Assembly: GCA_900099715.1 (NCBI GenBank)
Contig: FMTG01000006.1
Location: forward strand, 24,784-88,783
DNA: 64,000 nt
Origin: Ruminococcaceae bacterium YRB3002
GTDB lineage: Bacteria; Bacillota; Clostridia; Saccharofermentanales; Saccharofermentanaceae
Direction of reading: 5' to 3'
Within the stretch, counting starts at the first letter, position 1; each line of letters begins with the position of its first letter. Under the pieces are notes generated by a model. The model did no database searches, was not told where the DNA came from, and was given only the letters and a program-made list of their open reading frames with translations. The translations under genes were made by a program, and so were the position numbers. Below, piece by piece: positions 57,467 through 64,000 of the stretch.

Positions 57467-58835
57467 GTTCTTCCTCCAAAACACAATTCATTATATTTGC
57501 CATGATCACACATTTGTGATCACTGACGTTTACCGAGATATTCCCGTTATACTTGTCGAGTATCTCCTTCACGATCACCAGTCCGTAGCCGTGACCGTTC
57601 CTGCTCTCACCCGATTCAGATGTGTGGATAAGCGCCCTTATGTCCGATATCTCGCCTTCGTAGCTTGTATCGTTGCTGATCCTTATGGCGATAAAATCAC
57701 CGGCCACTCCGATGTTCAGCGTCACGATGCCCCGGAGACCGGCCGCTTTGGCATCGACTGCGGCATGTATCGCATTATCTATAAGATTCGACAGAAGCGA
57801 TGACCTGTCGAGTGGATCGGCAACAACGCTCTCGGGAAGCATGACCTTGGCACTGAATGTGATCCCCAGTTCCTTGCACTTCTCACTCTTCAGGGTGATG
57901 ACCATATTGATCAGCGGATCATCACAGTACTTATGGCTGTTGATCTCACTTATCCTTATCTTGAGATTATCAAGCATCTCCGACATCAGCTTGTCAGACT
58001 CATCATTCCTGTGGTTCATCAGATATGCCATCTGTTCTGCGTAATTGGCAACATCGTGTCTTATCTTGGAGACATACTCAAGGTCAGCCTTGATCTCGTT
58101 ATAGTATTCCCTGTTCATGGAACGCATACTGTCCAGCTTCACCTGTCTCAATTCCTGCTCGAACATCTCACGGCTTCTCCTGACAAAATTCGTTGCAAGG
58201 AACGACACTATCGAAGTACCGTAGAGCAATATCGATCCGGCAATCGAATTAATGATGTTGACCTTTTCCGGTACTACATTGACAAGGAATTCCAGATCGA
58301 GCACTCCCATAATCGGGAATGTAAGAATAAACAGTGCAAAAAGCGCAGGATTATGCAGTTTCTTACGGTTTACAAAGATTATCACAAGAACACAGAATAC
58401 AACCTCAAGCGTTACCGCGTATATCTTGAGGAGACTGACGATATATTCATTGCCGAGTATGGGTTCCAGATCATCATATCTGACCTGCAGGAGAATTCCC
58501 AGCAGGATCTTCAGTAATACATTCGGAATAAGGAAGATGGCGAATATCCTGATCCTGTCTTTTATTCTGTCGCCATTGACTGTCACAATGATCGAGAAGA
58601 TAACAGCCACTAACACGGCAAGAGACAGTGTAGTCTTGGCATCTTTGGGAACATGAGGAATAAGGAACGTATTAAGCAGCGTACCGAACTGATAGATCAG
58701 CACGATTATGGTCATCGCCGCATTCCTGTTTGTGATCCTCAGTTTGCGGGACAGACAGAGGAGCATATACCCGTAGAATCCTGACGCGATTATTCCGTTC
58801 AGAAGATCGATACACTTAAGTATAACGCCGTCCAT
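57459..58835 (-). CDS. GHKL sensor histidine kinase (AgrC-like)
   Basis: 458 residues. Six or seven membrane segments (residues 5-215), then the cytoplasmic kinase. Phospho-acceptor site VSKIRHDVANYAEQMAYLM (His near 250), N-box LLSNLIDNAIHAAVDAK near 335, and G box ESRNGHGYGLVIVKEILDKYNG near 415. The ATPase is of the GHKL kind used by quorum-sensing AgrC and other peptide-sensing kinases. AAGGGGG precedes the ATG. Signal unknown. Confidence 0.88.
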   Translation of the reverse strand: MDGVILKCIDLLNGIIASGFYGYMLLCLSRKLRITNRNAAMTIIVLIYQFGTLLNTFLIPHVPKDAKTTLSLAVLVAVIFSIIVTVNGDRIKDRIRIFAIFLIPNVLLKILLGILLQVRYDDLEPILGNEYIVSLLKIYAVTLEVVFCVLVIIFVNRKKLHNPALFALFILTFPIMGVLDLEFLVNVVPEKVNIINSIAGSILLYGTSIVSFLATNFVRRSREMFEQELRQVKLDSMRSMNREYYNEIKADLEYVSKIRHDVANYAEQMAYLMNHRNDESDKLMSEMLDNLKIRISEINSHKYCDDPLINMVITLKSEKCKELGITFSAKVMLPESVVADPLDRSSLLSNLIDNAIHAAVDAKAAGLRGIVTLNIGVAGDFIAIRISNDTSYEGEISDIRALIHTSESGESRNGHGYGLVIVKEILDKYNGNISVNVSDHKCVIMANIMNCVLEEEHV

Positions 58836-58919
58836 CTACATGCCCCCTTGCATCATGTCTATGATAACATACAACAATTGGGCATATATTGACAAAAATT
58901 ACACGCATACGCTCGTAAA

Positions 58920-60632
58920 TTACACAAGATTTTCCAATTCACTGACATACGCCTGATATTCATCCGGAAGAGTCAGCACCGGCTTATCATCTATCTTCCA
59001 CGCGAGTTCAGATGTACCCGCCTTCACCTGTTCCAGCATATCGGGAACCTCAAGAACACATCTGACGCAGTACATGGCACTGTCATAATCACCCGCTTCG
59101 GCATAGATTGTCACCGCCGTCTGCAGCATGTCAATATAGTCTGTATATTCCGTAATATCGTACCTGTTGAGCTCTATGGCTTTCTTCTTATTCTCTATCA
59201 TTTCAAGCACGTCCCCCCTCGCGAAAGCAGTACGCGCCTTGGCGCTGTAAGCGATCGACACAGAACTGTTGTATGCGAGTATCGCATCTGCCTCCCTGTC
59301 CATATCTTCAGCAGTGGAAGTCTCCTGAAGAACCCTTATCCTCGACGGCGTATAGAACGGATATATGCTCAGAGCAGCCGCATCGGCACGCCAGTACCAG
59401 CATGCCGAACACGTGCCGACAGTAGCGGAAGCGATGCAGATCATGGAGACAAGAACAGCCGTCACATAAGCGCCCTTGCGGATCACAAACGATCTGAATG
59501 ACGTGCCGTCCGCCACCGCCAGAAGGATCAGTGCGACAGAGGCAAACTGAAGGTCGATATCGAACAGCGAATGAAGTACAGATAAGACAAGTATCATCCT
59601 CATACACCTGTCTGCCTTAATGACCGATCTCACAGTGAGAATCACAGTCACTACGGCAGGTATCCAGCCTATATCAAGCAGGATCTGCAGGAGATCGTTA
59701 TGTATGTGTATCACGCTGTATACGCCTGTCTGAAAGCTCCCCTGGGTAAAACTGTATCCGTAGTACCCCAGACCAAGGGGATGCTTCAGGATAACCGGAA
59801 GAGCATCCTTCCAGTACAGAAATCTGCCTGTGAACGTGCTGTTCTCAGTCAATGAAGTAAACAGTCTTCCGACAGCCTCTGTCCTGCCCGTAGCAAGCAC
59901 ATATATCCCCGCTATAACTGCCATACCGGCAGCACCGGAGACGGCAATGATCCTGAGTTTTTTGCTTCTGACAGTGATTATAAAGACAACAAGGGCAACA
60001 GCACTCAACGCCATGACCGTCCTGCTTCCGGACAGAACTATACCGGTAACTGCGATCAGCGCCAATATCCAGTCCCGCACCCTGATCTCATCCCTGAACA
60101 GAAGATATACCGCACAGATCAGAAGGAACATTGCAAATGTATTAGGATATTCGAAGAATCCTCCAAGCCTTCCGCTGACTATTATGTGACCTCTCAGAAC
60201 CTCAACAAAGCTCAGCGGTACCGACATGATTACCATGACAGCTGCCGAATACGGAAGGTATTCCAGAAGATCCTTACCGTCCTTTATATCAGTCTGATCA
60301 GCGGCGAGTACGAACAACGGCAGCGGCAGGAATTTGATAAAGCCCATGACAGCCATACCGCTGTCCACCGCGGTAAAAGCCGATATGATATGCATAACAG
60401 GTATCAGAAGTGCGGTTATGAACTTGAGACTGATGTTGAACTTCAGACTCCTGCTCCTGATTACGGCATAGACGATAAATGACGTAAGAGCAAGCGATGC
60501 AAGGGCTGCCTGCCACTCATAGAACAGTCCGTTGATGAACGGAAAGAGAGCAAACATTACCTTCAGCGCCTGGGGAGATATTCCCCTGATATTACTTTTA
60601 CTTTTATTGTTATTGTGACCTGATCCGGACAT
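58920..60632 (-). CDS. O-antigen ligase/polymerase-like membrane protein with C-terminal helical repeats
   Basis: 570 residues. About ten membrane segments up to residue 400. The Wzy_C/WaaL-type loop includes TFTGRFLYWKDALPVILKHPLGLGYYGYSF near 270-300 and SVIHIHNDLLQILLDIGWIPAVV near 305-328, the HNxxLxxLxxxG pattern. The last 130 residues are soluble helices resembling TPRs (AYSAKARTAFARGDVLEMIENKKKAIELN). It may polymerise or transfer a surface glycan; no glycosyltransferases are adjacent, so the substrate is open. Start ATG 60632 is leaderless-type. Confidence 0.82.
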   Translation of the reverse strand: MSGSGHNNNKSKSNIRGISPQALKVMFALFPFINGLFYEWQAALASLALTSFIVYAVIRSRSLKFNISLKFITALLIPVMHIISAFTAVDSGMAVMGFIKFLPLPLFVLAADQTDIKDGKDLLEYLPYSAAVMVIMSVPLSFVEVLRGHIIVSGRLGGFFEYPNTFAMFLLICAVYLLFRDEIRVRDWILALIAVTGIVLSGSRTVMALSAVALVVFIITVRSKKLRIIAVSGAAGMAVIAGIYVLATGRTEAVGRLFTSLTENSTFTGRFLYWKDALPVILKHPLGLGYYGYSFTQGSFQTGVYSVIHIHNDLLQILLDIGWIPAVVTVILTVRSVIKADRCMRMILVLSVLHSLFDIDLQFASVALILLAVADGTSFRSFVIRKGAYVTAVLVSMICIASATVGTCSACWYWRADAAALSIYPFYTPSRIRVLQETSTAEDMDREADAILAYNSSVSIAYSAKARTAFARGDVLEMIENKKKAIELNRYDITEYTDYIDMLQTAVTIYAEAGDYDSAMYCVRCVLEVPDMLEQVKAGTSELAWKIDDKPVLTLPDEYQAYVSELENLV

Positions 60633-60638
60633 ATTGAG

Positions 60639-60647
60639 ATTATATCA
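60639..60647 (-). promoter_or_regulatory. Extended -10 box of the O-antigen-ligase-like gene, leaderless start
   Basis: Minus strand TGATATAAT followed by six bases (CTCAAT) and ATG. No Shine-Dalgarno. Confidence 0.7.
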
Positions 60648-60655
60648 CCTGATCA

Positions 60656-61759
60656 TTATAAGAACACATTGGTCAAGCACAGACATATACCGATTATTAT
60701 AAGTATCAGCATAGGCGTGGCTGTAAGCGTCTTTGTAACTGTCCTGGAGTCATACCTGAACCTCCCGCGGAGATCGAATATGACCAGCAGGATAAGGCTT
60801 ACGAACATGTTGAAGCCAAGCCAGATCAGGAGGAGAGCTATGTCTGCTTTGTGATCAGACATTTCGAGAAGTGTAGCGAGAGCATTGTTCGTGAAGTGGA
60901 GCAGCATACAGGGCCATATATGCCCTGATCTCTCATAGACGTAGCAGAGCACAAATCCCATGGTCCCCGCGAAGAAAAACTGCTGGAGATTCATATGTAT
61001 CAGCCCGAAAACAAACCCCGTAACGACCGCAGCATACATGAATCCGTGCTGTCTCAGGTATCTGAACAGTATCCCCCTGTACAGAAGCTCCTCAACGATC
61101 GCCGGGAATACCGATACGAGCAGAAACGCAGGCCATTTGTAGCTGCCTGCAAAAAGCGGATTCACGTAATCTACGCTGTCCGTAATGAACGCCCATAAAC
61201 AGTTATACCCCGTCACCACGCTGTTCACGGCAAGTATATAGAACAGACCGATCATAATAAGTCCGAAGGACAGGTGCCCGCCCTCCAGCGGGGCATTACG
61301 TACCGCGTCCTTGTTTCTGGCCGCAAATACTACGATTACCACTCCCGCGACAAGCTGCATGATCGCTGATGTGAGATAAATTACGAACTGAACTACCGGA
61401 CCTTCAGTTATTGTTTTTACGAATTCCTGTGTTTCCACCCCGGTGGTGAGGATCATATAGACACTATATGCAACCAGAATTACAACGGCAAGGAACAGTG
61501 TGCCGCCCTGGAATATCCCCTGCTCGATCAGCATCATCTTGCCGATCTTGCTGCCTTCCTGAGTGTATTTTCTGTAAGGATCCTGATATTTGATCTGCTG
61601 TGGGAGTGGCTGCGGTTGTGGCTGTGGCTGCTGCGGCTGAAGTGGCTGCTGTGGCAGTTGACCCTGCTGTAGTGCCTGCTGCCGGAGCCGATCACGTACC
61701 ACCCGCGGCGGCTGGTACATATAGCTTGGTATATTCTGTTCCGGGGTATTGTCTGCCAT
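60656..61759 (-). CDS. CPBP-family intramembrane protease with Gln/Pro-rich N-terminus
   Basis: 367 residues. First 65 residues are cytoplasmic and rich in Gln and Pro (QQPLQPQQPQPQPQPLPQQ), then about eight membrane segments. CPBP motifs: FPAIVEELLYRGILFRYL near residue 213, VFGLIHMNLQQFFFAG near 247 and LLHFTNNALATLLEM near 284. The EE, H and HxxxN residues are conserved. It begins six bases after the zinc-ribbon gene, with no good ribosome site, so coupling is likely. A second protease of this family is at 21453. Confidence 0.86.
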   Translation of the reverse strand: MADNTPEQNIPSYMYQPPRVVRDRLRQQALQQGQLPQQPLQPQQPQPQPQPLPQQIKYQDPYRKYTQEGSKIGKMMLIEQGIFQGGTLFLAVVILVAYSVYMILTTGVETQEFVKTITEGPVVQFVIYLTSAIMQLVAGVVIVVFAARNKDAVRNAPLEGGHLSFGLIMIGLFYILAVNSVVTGYNCLWAFITDSVDYVNPLFAGSYKWPAFLLVSVFPAIVEELLYRGILFRYLRQHGFMYAAVVTGFVFGLIHMNLQQFFFAGTMGFVLCYVYERSGHIWPCMLLHFTNNALATLLEMSDHKADIALLLIWLGFNMFVSLILLVIFDLRGRFRYDSRTVTKTLTATPMLILIIIGICLCLTNVFL

Positions 61760-61765
61760 TATAAC

Positions 61766-63133
61766 TTACTTGGTGAGTATCCTGACAAGCCAGCTGCCTG
61801 AGGGTTCCTTGGGACGTACCATAGTGGAGATAAACTTATCCTCTTTACGTATCTCCGGCTTCTTTGTGCCGTCATAGTACTGCTCCACCTTGGGCGGCGG
61901 ATCTATCGGATTCTGCGACGTGTTGCTGACGACACGCCATTTGGCAACAAATCTTGCGATAAAGAATAACACGACGGGTATCGCGACATATACTCCTATC
62001 GCAAAGATCCTGCCCAGGACTTCCCCTGCAACACTGGCGTTACTGAACACATTGACATATCCCGCCACGTCGAGGATAAACATTATGTACGGAACAAGGA
62101 TTACTGCAGCAAGTATAAGCAGAGGCAGTACGAGACGTGTCAGCGCTACCTGTGCAAGCGCCTTTCCCCGCCTGAATTTATCGAACGGAAGATCGCCGCA
62201 GACCTCACCCGTCTGCCCGTTGATGGCAAATCCGTAATTGATACCATCATACTGATAGTTCATGAACCACACCGGCAGCAGCGCGTAGCTGTGCTTGAAC
62301 TCCGATGAGCTGGAATAACCGTTGTTGAACGACACCTCATCATACTGGCCGCACGACATCAGCTTGATCGTTTCCTCCGCATATCGCTTAGTACGTGTAG
62401 ACACCTTCTTGCTGAGCTCCAGCGGCGTCTGATCGTACCTCTCCGCATAATACCCGGGAAGATATGAATCCTTATAAGGCCTCAGTTCCGAATAATCGAA
62501 GGGCTCCACAGCTGCCATAAGTCTGTCGCTGATCTTCCTGGACCCGTCGAAAGGCACTCTCGACAGATAGAATGATATCTCCCTCGACAGCGAGAACACG
62601 CCCCTGTTGGCACCGTCATTGATATACCCTGTCCCGTAGAACTCGGCATCACACTTGCAGTCAACGAGCCAGAACGGCACATAAAGCCCCGTCAGCTTGT
62701 TGATATTCTGCTCACTGGCGAAATCCTTCGGAATATACTTATTCTGCTTTGTCCAGTCGATAAAGAGCCTGCGCGCCTCCTCCTTCGTAACCTTGAACGG
62801 CAGGATGTAATCTGGCCTGAACTCCTTGGTAAGCCTCCTCGCAGACAGCGCAGGCGAGCCGCAGTAACAGCAGATAGACGACGCGGTATTCTCATCAGTA
62901 ATAACAACAGCGCCGCAGGAAGCACACACGATCTCGTGCTTGCCGTCATCCTCAGCAGCATCCCCTTCCTCATTCTCTACCTTACTGAAAGCCTCCAGCA
63001 TATCGAAAATATCCGGATTGAAAGAATTTCCGCAGAACTTACATATAAGCGAGTTGGAATCACTATCGTAAAACAGATTGCCCGAACATCCCGGACACTT
63101 GAACGTATCCGCCGAATTAACCCATTTATCCAT
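61766..63133 (-). CDS. Zinc-ribbon membrane protein, function unknown
   Basis: 455 residues. Two zinc-ribbon-like sites at the start: FKCPGCSGNLF with LICKFCGNSF (residues 12-38), and IVCASCGAVV with ICCYCGSPAL (69-97). A soluble domain follows (PFWLVDCKCDAEFYGTGYI near 155), then two membrane segments near 330-385 (LVLPLLILAAVILVPYIMF; GRIFAIGVYVAIPVVLFFIARF). The tail is polar. This kind is common in Clostridia with zinc-ribbon and TM but no known role. The ATG has AAGGGA very close. Confidence 0.78.
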   Translation of the reverse strand: MDKWVNSADTFKCPGCSGNLFYDSDSNSLICKFCGNSFNPDIFDMLEAFSKVENEEGDAAEDDGKHEIVCASCGAVVITDENTASSICCYCGSPALSARRLTKEFRPDYILPFKVTKEEARRLFIDWTKQNKYIPKDFASEQNINKLTGLYVPFWLVDCKCDAEFYGTGYINDGANRGVFSLSREISFYLSRVPFDGSRKISDRLMAAVEPFDYSELRPYKDSYLPGYYAERYDQTPLELSKKVSTRTKRYAEETIKLMSCGQYDEVSFNNGYSSSSEFKHSYALLPVWFMNYQYDGINYGFAINGQTGEVCGDLPFDKFRRGKALAQVALTRLVLPLLILAAVILVPYIMFILDVAGYVNVFSNASVAGEVLGRIFAIGVYVAIPVVLFFIARFVAKWRVVSNTSQNPIDPPPKVEQYYDGTKKPEIRKEDKFISTMVRPKEPSGSWLVRILTK

Positions 63134-63173
63134 ATCCCTTAATCACCACTATCCCGCCTTGACCGGCAAAGCA

Positions 63174-63800
63174 TCAGTCAAGTGACATAATATATCTGTA
63201 ACACCTTTCCGAAAGCTTCTCAAACGACTCGAAAACATCCTTAAAGGCATCATACACAGCCTTGCTCCTGATGATATCTATCGCATCGTCCTTATCGTAG
63301 TCGGTAAACAGCTCAAGGATAGCCTCGTCATAGAATTTACAGTATCTGGACTTATACTTATCCAGCGCAGTGATATCCCTGATGATCAGGCTCACCGGTG
63401 CCTTGTCTCTGATGGCGAGTATAAGATCGTGCATCTTCTGGCTTGCCCCGTAAAGAGCGGCAGCGCAGTCACAGAGGCTCTTCCCCGACTCATTGATGTT
63501 GTACCTTACAAGAGAATTGGCAAGCTCCTCAAACGAATCCGTAATAGCTTCCAGCGAAGTTACGATATTGAAGAGATTGACCGCATCGGGATCACCCATC
63601 AGCTTATTCTCCAGGAAATAGAACCCGAGATTACTGTACTCCTCGTCTGCATTAGCCTCATAGGACGAGATCCTGCGCGCGATCGTAGCGCGCTCGTCAA
63701 GATAGTCACACATCTCCACGAAAGCATCACACTGCTCACATGCAATGGTAACAATGCTGATAGCACAATCAAATATGGTCGCTCTGTCGGCTTCTCTCAT
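63174..63800 (-). CDS. Helical hypothetical protein
   Basis: 208 residues from MREADRATIFDC, mostly helical and acidic, no membrane segment. A cysteine pair in ITIACEQCDAFVEMCDYL. Not recognised; the length, helicity and spacing of acidic residues recall PhoU-like or 5-bromo helical bundles only loosely. AAGGTGGA lies seven bases before ATG 63800 and an extended -10 (TGTTATAAT, 63829-63837) upstream. Confidence 0.7.
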   Translation of the reverse strand: MREADRATIFDCAISIVTIACEQCDAFVEMCDYLDERATIARRISSYEANADEEYSNLGFYFLENKLMGDPDAVNLFNIVTSLEAITDSFEELANSLVRYNINESGKSLCDCAAALYGASQKMHDLILAIRDKAPVSLIIRDITALDKYKSRYCKFYDEAILELFTDYDKDDAIDIIRSKAVYDAFKDVFESFEKLSERCYRYIMSLD

Positions 63801-63828
63801 ATAATCTTCCACCTTACAAGATATTTAG

Positions 63829-63837
63829 ATTATAACA
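63829..63837 (-). promoter_or_regulatory. Extended -10 box upstream of the helical hypothetical gene
   Basis: Minus strand TGTTATAAT, about 28 bases before the ATG at 63800, with the ribosome site in between. The -35 is not clear. Confidence 0.5.
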
Positions 63838-63883
63838 GATAAATGGAAAATAATGCGCGATGCTTTTGTTTTTTTGCGCTCTT

Positions 63884-64000
63884 CTGAACTGTTTTTCCGA
63901 TGACTCTTCCGAACTGTATCGGAAAACCTGTCGGAAAAACTGCGTAAAACGGCGTTCCTGAGACTTTTTTCCGATGACTCTTCCGATCTGTATCGGAAAA
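63884..64000. repeat. Second 74-bp repeat array, runs off the right edge
   Basis: Units begin at 63893 and 63967 with the same TTTTCCGAT...ATCGGAAAA hairpin and the same 74-base spacing as the array at 36035. At least 1.5 copies are visible; the true number is unknown. Orientation matches the first array. Confidence 0.9.

Overview
The window looks like chromosome of a gut- or rumen-type Clostridia (Bacillota) with mid-range GC. The evidence is gene content: DnaG, MurC, TrmK, Nif3, DUF951, DUF1385-PrmC and DUF4364 proteins, long-form HPF, S21, a trimeric bifurcating-type [FeFe]-hydrogenase and a class B sortase pilus locus. Shine-Dalgarno sites are mostly AGGAGG-like. There is no tRNA, rRNA, CRISPR array or prophage. 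The one structural RNA is RNase P RNA (minus strand, about 1911-2277).

Layout. 1-6.1 kb: purM, rnpB, an amber-interrupted small secreted-protein gene, nif3-trmK-dnaG. 6.1-11 kb: a membrane protein, murC, a 296-bp repeat-bounded element, a cation/proton antiporter and a YbaK-type deacylase. 11-16.2 kb: a VOC-like protein, a BrnTA toxin-antitoxin pair, DUF951, a short PrmC, DUF1385 and an aldo/keto reductase with ferredoxin-like C-terminus. 16.2-20.3 kb: MarR, acyl carrier protein, diacylglycerol-kinase-like, P-loop ATPase and SPFH/zinc-ribbon genes. 20.4-21.4 kb: a REP-associated tyrosine transposase (RAYT) between 39-bp perfect inverted repeats. 22-32.7 kb: a CPBP protease, YitT and a five-gene pilus locus (signal peptidase, major pilin, sortase B, minor pilin, 1981-residue adhesin) resembling the SipA/FctA/SrtC type of streptococci. 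32.9-37.8 kb: pgi, DUF4364, gpsA, a 74-bp tandem-repeat array next to a PD-(D/E)XK-like gene, and rpsU. 38-44.5 kb: a NitT/TauT-like ABC transporter followed directly by hydCBA. 44.5-64 kb: ABC exporter, MATE pump, cell-wall-binding protein, FAD oxidoreductase, hpf, metallophosphoesterase, a LytTR regulator/GHKL kinase pair, an O-antigen-ligase-like protein, a second CPBP protease and zinc-ribbon membrane proteins. A second copy of the 74-bp repeat array runs off the right edge.

Three cross-cutting signals stand out. (1) A family of short palindromic repeats with core GTGAAATGGGGACGGTTC is scattered over the window with its likely transposase. Four genes use the TGA inside this core as their stop codon. 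(2) A 74-bp hairpin-containing repeat occurs in two arrays; one strand has no stop codon in any frame. (3) At least four genes have an extended -10 box (TGnTATAAT or TGnTATACT) exactly six bases before ATG and no Shine-Dalgarno site, which suggests a class of leaderless mRNAs.

Calls rest on reading motifs, gene order and start sites. No database search was possible, so family assignments are recognition-based and several membrane or zinc-ribbon proteins stay without function.
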